Shown in pieces: positions 1 to 5,666 of a stretch of 5,666 nt of DNA; positions within the stretch are counted from its first letter, which is position 1, and each line of letters begins with the position of its first letter. The position numbers and the translations under genes were made by a program. The stretch comes from Rhodobiaceae bacterium UBA7378 (GTDB taxonomy: Bacteria; Pseudomonadota; Alphaproteobacteria; RS24). The stretch is from assembly GCA_002469805.1 (NCBI GenBank), contig DKNW01000058.1, positions 1 through 5,666 of the forward strand. Direction: 5' to 3'. Below the pieces are notes generated by a model. That model was not told where the DNA came from and did no database searches. It saw only the letters and a program-made list of their open reading frames with translations.

Positions 1-248
1 TGTTTGCCGATAGCCATCATCTGACATTCGACGCGGATGGTCGGGTGTCACTTCCTGAAACACTTCTTTCCCATGCAAATATCGACAAATCGCTCTGTTT
101 TGTCGGGTTGGGTGGAAAGTTTCAGATATGGAACCCCGATAAGTTTGCCGATTTCCGGGCTAATGCCCGCAATATGGCGCTGGAAAAACGCACCATGTTG
201 CGTTCACTATCGGCGCAAGCCGGCCCACCGGGGAGTTCGGGTCAATGA
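1..248 (+). CDS. mraZ: Transcriptional regulator MraZ, C-terminal part (5' end outside window)
   Basis: This is the last 81 residues of MraZ; the first complete codon is at base 3 and the gene ends in TGA at 246-248. MraZ is a ring-forming DNA-binding protein with an AbrB-like double fold that controls the dcw operon from repeats upstream of its own gene. The visible part carries the second of the two family DxxxR motifs (D10 to R14 of the fragment, in FDADGRVSLP). It is followed by the typical hydrophobic strand and the GLGGKFQIWNPDKF segment (fragment residues 35-48) that closes the second MraZ half. The tail is Ala/Arg-rich, then Gly/Pro/Ser-rich (AQAGPPGSSGQ), and is probably not part of the fold. 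The stop overlaps the rsmH start as ATGA, and mraZ directly before rsmH is the standard dcw arrangement. The first DxxxR half, the start and the operator repeats lie upstream of the window. Identification is secure from motif and context together. Confidence 0.93.
   Translation, partial: FADSHHLTFDADGRVSLPETLLSHANIDKSLCFVGLGGKFQIWNPDKFADFRANARNMALEKRTMLRSLSAQAGPPGSSGQ
230..235 (+). promoter_or_regulatory. Ribosome binding site of rsmH
   Basis: GGGGAG lies 9 bases before the ATG at 245, inside the last codons of mraZ. It supports the upstream ATG over the in-frame ATG at 284, which has only a weaker AAAAGG at 266-271 spaced 12 bases away. Confidence 0.6.
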
Positions 249-1303
249 GTAACGGGGGATGCAATAAAAGGCAGCCGGTGCGCATGCCCCCGAATTCGGC
301 CCCCCACACTCCAGTTCTTCTATCAGAAGTAATCGCGGCTATATCGCCGGTCAGTAATGGCGTTTATCTTGATGGTACTTTCGGTGCCGGCGGGTATAGC
401 CGCGCGGTCTTAGAGGCCGCCGATTGCACGGTGCTGGCCATTGACCGCGATCCGGCAGCACTTGCCGCGGCTGTCCCTTTAGTTGACAGTTTTGACAAAC
501 GGCTTCGGCCCATTCAAGGCTGCTTTGGCGATATGGAAGCGCTGGCTCGCGACGCGGGGTTTGACGGTCTGGACGGCGTGATGCTGGACCTGGGCGTTTC
601 GTCTATGCAGCTTGATGAAGCTGCGCGCGGATTTTCCTTTATGCGCGACGGGCCGCTCGATATGCGCATGGGCAGTGCCGGCGCTAGCGCGGAAGATCTG
701 GTGAATGACGCGGAACCAGCGTTACTCGTATCTATTCTTTCAGTTTATGGCGAAGAACGCCGGGCGCGTGCCATTGTGCGGGCGATCACAGCGCGGCGCG
801 ATAGCGGCAGAATTACGCGGACGGGTGAGTTAGCAGAGATTATCTGTAGTGTCCTCGGTCAGCCGCGGGGCAAGGGCGCGCATCCGGCAACACGCACTTT
901 TCAAGCCTTGCGGATTTATCTGAATGATGAGCTGGGTGAGTTATTGCGTGGGTTGCACGCGGCTGAGCGGCTTTTGCGTCCGGGCGGACGCCTTGCCGTC
1001 GTCACGTTTCACTCGCTTGAAGATCGTATGGTGAAAAAATTTCTGGCGCGCCGAAGCGGGCGCGTGGGGCGGCCATCGCGCCATCTGCCTGCGTTGGAAG
1101 GCCCAGCCAATAGCTTCGACGAATTGCCGGCCCGCTCGCAAAAAGCAGGTGCCGATGAGATCGCGGTCAATGCGCGGGCGCGATCTGCGCGCTTGCGCGG
1201 CGCAGTGCGCACGCATGCGCCGGTATTTCCCGAAGACGAAAACCTGATGCCAGCGCGGGCGCCACAATCTGTGCGCGATACTCAGGCCGGAGGCCGCTCA
1301 TGA
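245..1303 (+). CDS. rsmH: 16S rRNA (cytosine(1402)-N(4))-methyltransferase RsmH
   Basis: RsmH (formerly MraW) is a cytoplasmic SAM-dependent enzyme that methylates N4 of C1402 in the 16S rRNA of the small ribosomal subunit, fine-tuning the P-site. The 352-residue product shows the family signatures in order: HTPVLL at 21-26, the SAM-binding loop LDGTFGAGGYS at 42-52, an acidic residue ending the next strand (AIDRD, 65-69), DLGVSS at 115-120, FSFMRDGPLDMRM at 130-142, HPATRTFQALRIYLNDEL at 213-230, and FHSLEDR at 255-261. It ends with NARARSARLR (309-318) plus a roughly 34-residue tail. The length is slightly above the family norm of about 300-330 because of a short N-terminal extension before HTPVLL and this tail. 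ATG 245 is chosen because it overlaps the mraZ stop (ATGA) and has a good ribosome binding site; ATG 284, which would remove 13 residues, is the alternative. The stop overlaps the ftsL start as ATGA. All signature motifs appear intact, so it is probably active. Confidence 0.97.
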   Translation: MSNGGCNKRQPVRMPPNSAPHTPVLLSEVIAAISPVSNGVYLDGTFGAGGYSRAVLEAADCTVLAIDRDPAALAAAVPLVDSFDKRLRPIQGCFGDMEALARDAGFDGLDGVMLDLGVSSMQLDEAARGFSFMRDGPLDMRMGSAGASAEDLVNDAEPALLVSILSVYGEERRARAIVRAITARRDSGRITRTGELAEIICSVLGQPRGKGAHPATRTFQALRIYLNDELGELLRGLHAAERLLRPGGRLAVVTFHSLEDRMVKKFLARRSGRVGRPSRHLPALEGPANSFDELPARSQKAGADEIAVNARARSARLRGAVRTHAPVFPEDENLMPARAPQSVRDTQAGGRS

Positions 1304-1614
1304 TCCGCATTGCCAATATGTTTTGTTTTCTGGTTATCGTGGCCTTAGTCGCAGGGGTTTATCATATTCGCTATAGCGCTGAGGCCGAGGTTAAAAAACT
1401 GCATGCGCTCGAGCGCAAAATCACGGCTGCCGAAGATATGCGCCAGACCCTTGCTGCCGAGTGGAGTAGTTTGAACGACCCGCGCCGTTTGCAGTTGCTC
1501 GTCTCGCATCATCTCGAATTATCGCCACTGCAAGTCCATCAGGTATGGGTTGGCGATGCCGATACGCTGGCACCGACCCCCGTCACACTCATTCAAGAGG
1601 GGGGTGTGCAGTGA
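1300..1614 (+). CDS. ftsL: Cell division protein FtsL
   Basis: FtsL is a small bitopic inner-membrane protein of the divisome. With FtsB and FtsQ it helps activate the septal synthase FtsW-FtsI. The 104-residue product has a very short cytoplasmic start, one transmembrane helix at about residues 6-22 (ANMFCFLVIVALVAGVY), and then a charged Ala/Glu/Leu-rich stretch at about 26-57 expected to form the periplasmic coiled coil. Next comes AEWSSLNDPRRLQLLV (53-68), a segment resembling the conserved core of proteobacterial FtsL, where Leu-Asn-x-Pro-x-Arg-Leu recurs. The start is ATG 1300, overlapping the rsmH stop by 4 bases, with GGAGG at 1289-1293 spaced 6 bases. The end overlaps the GTG of ftsI. 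FtsL diverges strongly in sequence, so the call rests on topology, the LNDPRRLQ segment and its position between rsmH and ftsI; together these are convincing. The cytoplasmic tail is only about five residues, much shorter than in E. coli. Confidence 0.92.
   Translation: MIRIANMFCFLVIVALVAGVYHIRYSAEAEVKKLHALERKITAAEDMRQTLAAEWSSLNDPRRLQLLVSHHLELSPLQVHQVWVGDADTLAPTPVTLIQEGGVQ
1597..1604 (+). promoter_or_regulatory. Ribosome binding site of ftsI, supports the GTG start
   Basis: The purine run GAGGGGGG lies 6 bases before GTG 1611 (10 bases counted from its GAGG part), inside the end of ftsL. The next in-frame candidate, ATG 1665, has only a GGGG run 2 bases upstream, which is too close to serve. 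This favours GTG 1611. Confidence 0.6.
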
Positions 1615-3368
1615 AATACAAAAAACTCCCTCTGGTAACAGCTGGCGGCGACTGGGCTGGGGTTATGAATGTGCATTCGGCGCAATTTAGCGGCGGGGTC
1701 GCCCAGCACGGTGTGGAAGAGACCCGCCGTCGGTTGCGCCTTGCCTCCATCATGTTCGTGTTGGTTTTCGCCGTTCTGGGCGGGCGGCTCGCACAGCTTA
1801 CGCTTGCCGAGGACCCGGCGCTCGCACGCGCTGGGCTGGGCAATCGCGAGGCACAAGTTCAACGGCCCGCTATCGTCGATCGCAATGGCGTGGTATTGGC
1901 ATCGCAAATTTACTTAACCACGCTGGGCGCGAATGCGTCTGAAATTGACAATGCTGATACGGTCGTGGCGCAGTTGAGCAAAATCCTTCCAGACCTGAAT
2001 ACCACGCGCGCGCGCCGCCTGCTGGCTGGCGACCGACATTATGTTGAATTGATAAAAGGGCTGACGCCGGCACAAAAACGCACCGTGCTCGATCTTGGTA
2101 ATCCTGGTCTGAAATTGCGCCGTGAGGCCCAGCGGGTTTATCCTAGCGGCTCGGTCGCCTCGCATGTGGTTGGTTTTTCAAGCACGGATATGCGTGGCTT
2201 GATGGGGCTTGAACGACGCCTCGACGAACAGGTTCAGATGTCGCCTGTCTTCGAGACCAGTCTTGATATCCGTGTCCAGCACGCCGTGCGCGAAAGCCTG
2301 TCAGCGGCCATAGCAAAATTCTCGGCCAAAGGCGGTGGTGCTATTGTCATGGATGTCACCAATGGCGAAATACTGGCACTGGTTTCATTGCCTGATTTTG
2401 ATATTAACACACCATCCGCAACGCCGTTGTCGCGCCATTTTAACGCTATGACAATGGGCGTTTACGAGCTTGGCTCCATTTTCAAAGTTATGACCGCGGC
2501 CATGGCATTGGAAAGCGGTGAGGTGAGAGTGGATGAGACTTTTGATACCGCAGCACCGCTGAAAATCGGGCGCGCGACCATTAACGATGTTCATGGCGAG
2601 AAACGCCCGCTAACGCCGCGCGAAATTGTCGTTCATTCGTCAAATATCGGATCAGTGCAACTGGCGCTGCGTGTGTCGGATGTGTCGCATTATGATTTCA
2701 TGGAAAAGCTTGGATTGACCCGGCGGCTGCGCTTCGAGTTGCCCGAAACAGGCGCACCGCTTATGCCGGTGCGCTGGACGGATATCGAGCGGGCCACCAC
2801 GTCTTTCGGGCACGGCTTTTCGGTAACACCGCTGCACGCGCTTATTGCTGGCGCGGCCATGGTTAATGGTGGTGTGCTGTATCCGCCGCGCCTGACGCGC
2901 ACGCAGATGCCGGTCGGCACGCGCGTGATCTCTGAGCGCACCAGCGCCATGTTGCGCGACATGATGCGTGATGTGGTTACGGTTGGCACTGGCAAAAAGG
3001 CCAATGTGTCGGGATATGGCGTCATTGGCAAAACTGGTTCAGCCAACAAGCCGGCCCGCGGTGGCTATGATGACGATGCGCTGATTACTTCTTTCCTTGG
3101 CGCGTTTCCCTATTCTGATCCGCGCTACGCTTTGCTGGTGGTTATTGACGAGCCGCAGGGCATTGCAGAAACGCATAATCTAACGCTGGCCGGTTGGAAC
3201 GCCGCGCCTACAGCGGCAGAAATCGTTCGCCGCGCTGCGCCGCTTCTGGGCGTACGACCCGCGCCGCAACGTCTGGTACCGGCGCGCGAGAAGCTTGCCG
3301 CGGGTACCGCGTCGCCAACCCTTGCCTTAAATGCCGAATTGAAAGCGGAGGTGCCCCATGCGCCTTGA
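1611..3368 (+). CDS. ftsI: Septal peptidoglycan transpeptidase FtsI (penicillin-binding protein 3, class B)
   Basis: FtsI is the inner-membrane D,D-transpeptidase that crosslinks septal peptidoglycan with its glycosyltransferase partner FtsW; it is a beta-lactam target. From GTG 1611 the product has 585 residues: a cytoplasmic stretch of about 43, a transmembrane helix at about 44-60, and the pedestal domain with RPAIVDRNG (85-93), RVYPSGSVASHVVGF (175-189) and GLMGLE (196-201). The transpeptidase domain follows with all three catalytic motifs: SIFK (nucleophile Ser289, Lys292), SSN (343-345) and KTG (474-476, followed by SANKP). Length and domain order fit the family. GTG is chosen because it forms a GTGA overlap with the ftsL stop and has a purine-rich ribosome binding site; ATG 1665 would shorten the product by 18 residues, all before the membrane helix. 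An ATG at 1545 lies deep within ftsL and is unlikely to be used. After about residue 548 there is an Ala/Pro-rich tail without recognisable motifs. The last 11 bases overlap murE. Confidence 0.97.
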   Translation: MKYKKLPLVTAGGDWAGVMNVHSAQFSGGVAQHGVEETRRRLRLASIMFVLVFAVLGGRLAQLTLAEDPALARAGLGNREAQVQRPAIVDRNGVVLASQIYLTTLGANASEIDNADTVVAQLSKILPDLNTTRARRLLAGDRHYVELIKGLTPAQKRTVLDLGNPGLKLRREAQRVYPSGSVASHVVGFSSTDMRGLMGLERRLDEQVQMSPVFETSLDIRVQHAVRESLSAAIAKFSAKGGGAIVMDVTNGEILALVSLPDFDINTPSATPLSRHFNAMTMGVYELGSIFKVMTAAMALESGEVRVDETFDTAAPLKIGRATINDVHGEKRPLTPREIVVHSSNIGSVQLALRVSDVSHYDFMEKLGLTRRLRFELPETGAPLMPVRWTDIERATTSFGHGFSVTPLHALIAGAAMVNGGVLYPPRLTRTQMPVGTRVISERTSAMLRDMMRDVVTVGTGKKANVSGYGVIGKTGSANKPARGGYDDDALITSFLGAFPYSDPRYALLVVIDEPQGIAETHNLTLAGWNAAPTAAEIVRRAAPLLGVRPAPQRLVPAREKLAAGTASPTLALNAELKAEVPHAP

Positions 3369-4812
3369 TGCTTTGCTGACCGACAATATGCAATATGACG
3401 CGGCTTTCGCCGATGTTGAGATAACCGGACTGACTGCCGATAGTCGTGCGGTTGCACCGGGATATTTGTTTGCCGCGCTGCCGGGCGTGCAGGCTGATGG
3501 CAACAGGTTTGTGGCGCAAGCCCTCGCCAAGGGTGCTGCCGCCGTTTTGACATCGCAACCCGGTCACGGGCTGTCTGTGCCGGTGGTTTATGATGAAAAC
3601 CCGCGCCGCGCGCTCGCTGAACTGGCCGCGCGGTTCTTCGCCTTCCGTCCTGATTGCACGGTTGGCATTACCGGGACAAATGGAAAAACATCGACCGCGG
3701 CGTTCGTTCGCCAGTTTTGGACGCATGCCGGTTTGCCCGCCGCCAGTCTTGGCACTTTAGGGGTCATCACGGCACAGTTTGAGCGGCCCATGACACATAC
3801 AACCCCAGACCCTGTCACCTTGCATGCGGCATTGCGTGATCTCTATGCGCGTGGCATCACGCATTTGGCGATGGAAGTTTCAAGCCATGCGTTGGCCCAA
3901 CACCGTGTCGATGGTGTGTCGTGCGATGTGGCCGGCTTTACGAATTTGACCCGCGACCATCTTGATTATCATGGCGACACGCAAAACTATTTCGATGCCA
4001 AGATGCGTCTGTTCACTAATATTTTAAAGCCGGGCGGTGTTGCGGTTGTGCAAATGCGCAGCAGCGTCGGCGCGCAGCTTGCCGAAAAGGTGCGGGCCAG
4101 TGGCAGGCGGGTATATTCAGTCGGCGGCTCCAATGCTGCGCTCACAATTTCGGTCGCCACACGGCATGCTGATGGCATGGTGCTGGTGATCGAAGAAGCC
4201 GATAATCGCATTGACGTGCACGTGCCACTGATCGGCGATTTCCAGGTTGAAAACCTCGAAGTTGCGCTGGGACTTGGTCTACATAGTGGCCTCAATTTCG
4301 ATGACATGGCAAGCGCGTGCAATAATCTTCAAGGCGTGCCCGGGCGCATGCAGCTTGCAGGCATGCATCAGGGCGCGGCGATTTATGTTGATTACGCGCA
4401 CACACCCGATGCGCTATCTGCCGCGCTGTCATCGGTGCGCCATCATGTGTCCGCAGAAAGCCGTGTCTTGCTGGTATTTGGCTGTGGTGGCGACCGTGAT
4501 GCAGGTAAACGCCCGCAGATGGGAGCCATCGCTGCGGGTGCAGCTGATCAGATTTTTGTAACAGATGATAATCCGCGCTTTGAGAATCCGTCAGCGATCC
4601 GCCAAGACGTCATGCAGGCATGTCCCGGTGCGCTGGAATTTGACGATCGGCGTGCAGCTATTGCCGCGGCGATAGATGCCGCGCGCGACGGCGATATTGT
4701 GCTGGTTGCGGGCAAAGGTCATGAGCAGGGACAAATTATCGAAGACACAATTTTGCCTTTTGATGATGTCAGTGTGGTCGGTGAACACATTGGTGCGGAG
4801 GCGCGACTGTGA
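3358..4812 (+). CDS. murE: UDP-N-acetylmuramoyl-L-alanyl-D-glutamate--2,6-diaminopimelate ligase MurE
   Basis: MurE is a cytoplasmic ATP-dependent Mur ligase that adds meso-diaminopimelate to UDP-MurNAc-L-Ala-D-Glu, the third step of stem-peptide assembly. The 484-residue product has the expected three domains. The N-terminal nucleotide-sugar domain contains LTADSRAVAPGYLFAALPG (25-43). The central ATPase domain has the P-loop GTNGKTS (106-112), HTTPDP (147-152), MEVSSHAL (172-179), NLTRDHLDYHGD (196-207) and AKMRLF, whose Lys215 matches the carbamylated lysine of the family. The C-terminal domain has YVDYAHTPD (343-351), FGCGGDRDAGKRP (374-386), DNPR (404-407) and GKGHE (452-456). DNPR is the known signature for meso-DAP, as opposed to the DDPN-type motif of lysine-adding enzymes. 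The start is ATG 3358 with GGAGG at 3347-3351 spaced 6 bases, overlapping the end of ftsI by 11 bases. The stop overlaps the GTG of murF. Nothing is missing. Confidence 0.98.
   Translation: MRLDALLTDNMQYDAAFADVEITGLTADSRAVAPGYLFAALPGVQADGNRFVAQALAKGAAAVLTSQPGHGLSVPVVYDENPRRALAELAARFFAFRPDCTVGITGTNGKTSTAAFVRQFWTHAGLPAASLGTLGVITAQFERPMTHTTPDPVTLHAALRDLYARGITHLAMEVSSHALAQHRVDGVSCDVAGFTNLTRDHLDYHGDTQNYFDAKMRLFTNILKPGGVAVVQMRSSVGAQLAEKVRASGRRVYSVGGSNAALTISVATRHADGMVLVIEEADNRIDVHVPLIGDFQVENLEVALGLGLHSGLNFDDMASACNNLQGVPGRMQLAGMHQGAAIYVDYAHTPDALSAALSSVRHHVSAESRVLLVFGCGGDRDAGKRPQMGAIAAGAADQIFVTDDNPRFENPSAIRQDVMQACPGALEFDDRRAAIAAAIDAARDGDIVLVAGKGHEQGQIIEDTILPFDDVSVVGEHIGAEARL
4797..4801 (+). promoter_or_regulatory. 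Ribosome binding site of murF, supports the GTG start
   Basis: GGAGG lies 7 bases before GTG 4809, inside the last codons of murE. It is 22 bases from the in-frame ATG at 4824, too far to serve that codon, so the GTG that overlaps the murE stop is the better start. Confidence 0.7.
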
Positions 4813-5666
4813 CAAACGCGACTATGACAAATACGACACGCCAGACCTTATGGACACATGACGAAATTATTGCCGCAACGGGCGGGCAGTGCAGCGCAGC
4901 GTTCGCAGTGAAGGGCGTCTCCATCGATACGCGCAGCCTCGCGCCCGGCGATCTTTTTGTGGCGCTATCCGGAGTTGAACGCGACGGGCACGCCTATGTT
5001 GCCGCCGCCTTTAACGCCGGAGCTAGCGCGGCGTTGGTGTTGCGCGGCAAGATCGACGCAGCCGAAGCAGGCGGCCCGGTTGTGGAGGTTGACGATGTAG
5101 CTGAGGCCCTTGAACAAATAGCCCACGCGTCGCGGGCGAGAAGCCAAGCCTATATTACAGCCGTCACTGGGAGTGTCGGCAAAACTAGCGTGAAAGAAGC
5201 GTTGAAGGTTGCTCTGTCGAGATCAGGCGAAACATTCGCGTCTGAAAAATCCTTCAACAATCATATTGGCGTGCCGCTCAGTCTGGCGCGCATGCCGCAA
5301 GATTGTACATATGCCGTTTTTGAAATCGGCATGAACCATGCCGGCGAAATCGATGCGCTGGTGCGCATGGTGCGACCGCATTGCGCGGTCATAACGCATA
5401 TCGGGACTGCGCATATCGAGCATTTTAATTCGGAAGCCGATATCGCGCGTGCCAAGGGCGAAATATTTAACGCCATGGCCAATGGCGGCACCGCGATTAT
5501 TCCTGCCGACAGCCCGCATGTCGACTTGCTTGAAAACCTCGCCGCTGCACACAGTATTTCCGACCTCAGAAGTTTTAGCCTCGCAAGCGCTAATGTCAGG
5601 AAAGGCGCGCAGAAAGCTTCGGGTAATATTTCGAATAACAATGCTGACGAAACGACATCCGATGCG
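4809..5666 (+). CDS. murF: UDP-N-acetylmuramoyl-tripeptide--D-alanyl-D-alanine ligase MurF, N-terminal part (3' end outside window)
   Basis: MurF is the cytoplasmic ATP-dependent ligase that adds D-Ala-D-Ala to the UDP-MurNAc tripeptide, completing the pentapeptide precursor. The reading frame stays open from GTG 4809 to the window end, giving 286 codons of an expected 450 or more. Visible are the N-terminal substrate domain with VSIDTRSLAPGDLFVALSG (37-55) and the ATPase domain with P-loop TGSVGKTS (120-127). Further on are NNHIGVPLSLAR (150-161), FEIGMNHAGEI (171-181), ITHIGTAHIEHF (195-206) and AKGEIF, whose Lys216 is the expected carbamylated lysine. GTG 4809 overlaps the murE stop (GTGA) and has GGAGG 7 bases upstream; ATG 4824, five codons later, is the alternative. 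The P-loop as TGSxGKT rather than TGTNGKT, and the FEIGMN motif, separate it from MurE, MurC and MurD. Residues 263-286 are unusually polar and rich in Asn, Ser and Thr. The C-terminal domain is outside the window. Confidence 0.96.
   Translation, partial: MTNATMTNTTRQTLWTHDEIIAATGGQCSAAFAVKGVSIDTRSLAPGDLFVALSGVERDGHAYVAAAFNAGASAALVLRGKIDAAEAGGPVVEVDDVAEALEQIAHASRARSQAYITAVTGSVGKTSVKEALKVALSRSGETFASEKSFNNHIGVPLSLARMPQDCTYAVFEIGMNHAGEIDALVRMVRPHCAVITHIGTAHIEHFNSEADIARAKGEIFNAMANGGTAIIPADSPHVDLLENLAAAHSISDLRSFSLASANVRKGAQKASGNISNNNADETTSDA

Noticed and set aside
37..252. 71-codon open frame on the + strand over the end of mraZ
   Set aside because: It is in a different frame from the MraZ DxxxR and GLGGKFQIW segments, and its translation looks like no known protein.
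1545..1610. Upstream ATG that would extend ftsI by 22 residues
   Set aside because: It lies well inside ftsL, the added residues (MGWRCRYAGTDPRHTHSRGG and following) are atypical for an FtsI N-terminus, and GTG 1611 has a better-placed ribosome binding site and the junction pattern.
3327..3341. TTAA followed by an AT-containing stretch upstream of murE, considered as a CtrA-type site (TTAA-N7-TTAA)
   Set aside because: The second half-site at the required spacing reads ATTG, not TTAA, and the segment lies within ftsI coding sequence, so it is not a match.
3208..3726. Long open frame on the - strand (172 codons) across the ftsI/murE junction
   Set aside because: It lies antisense to two well-identified genes, shows no recognisable motif, and is Arg/Ala/Gly-rich as expected for the reverse complement of GC-rich coding DNA.
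4345..4369. Small palindromic cluster of GCATGC and TGCA words inside murE
   Set aside because: It falls within codons for a conserved part of MurE (VPGRMQLAGMHQG), has no U-tract, and needs no explanation beyond local codon use.
5223..5641. Two overlapping open frames on the - strand (109 and 126 codons) opposite murF
   Set aside because: Both lie opposite a region encoding clear MurF motifs and show no family features of their own, so they are antisense shadows.
1..5666. Search for a hidden system: CRISPR, toxin-antitoxin, mobile element, RNA gene or terminator
   Set aside because: Conserved cell-division and wall-synthesis genes account for every base with no gap. I saw no direct-repeat array, no terminal inverted repeats and no hairpin followed by a T-run.

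Overview
This window is a stretch of a division and cell wall (dcw) cluster, read entirely on the + strand. Gene order is mraZ (3' end only), rsmH (mraW), ftsL, ftsI (pbpB), murE and murF (5' part only). The order is widely conserved in bacteria. Several features point to an alphaproteobacterium: the short FtsL with an AEW-x-x-LNDP-x-RLQ-like core, the style of FtsI and MurE, the Arg/Ala-rich MraZ tail, and the moderately GC-rich codon use. This is a family-style judgement made by eye; no database was searched, and I cannot name a genus. The DNPR motif in MurE indicates meso-diaminopimelate peptidoglycan, as in Gram-negatives.

Layout: 1-248 is the C-terminal half of MraZ; 245-1303 RsmH; 1300-1614 FtsL; 1611-3368 FtsI; 3358-4812 MurE; 4809 to the window end is the N-terminal 286 codons of MurF. 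There is no intergenic DNA. Four of the five junctions are 4-base ATGA or GTGA overlaps and the fifth (ftsI/murE) is an 11-base overlap. A purine-rich Shine-Dalgarno-like sequence lies just inside the end of each preceding gene. I see no terminator, promoter, RNA gene, mobile element, CRISPR array or notable repeat. The whole window therefore looks like the inside of one operon, with a promoter expected upstream of mraZ and outside the window.

How the genes work together: MraZ is a DNA-binding regulator of the dcw operon, and RsmH methylates 16S rRNA at C1402. FtsL is a bitopic divisome scaffold protein, and FtsI is the septal transpeptidase that FtsL and its partners help activate. MurE and MurF add the third amino acid and the D-Ala-D-Ala dipeptide to the UDP-MurNAc peptide, producing the precursor that, once built into lipid II, FtsI crosslinks at the septum.

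I found no evidence of an undescribed system. The points worth a second look are modest: the uninterrupted chain of overlapping start/stop codons, two GTG starts that automatic annotation could miss, and an Asn/Ser/Thr-rich stretch at the cut end of MurF.
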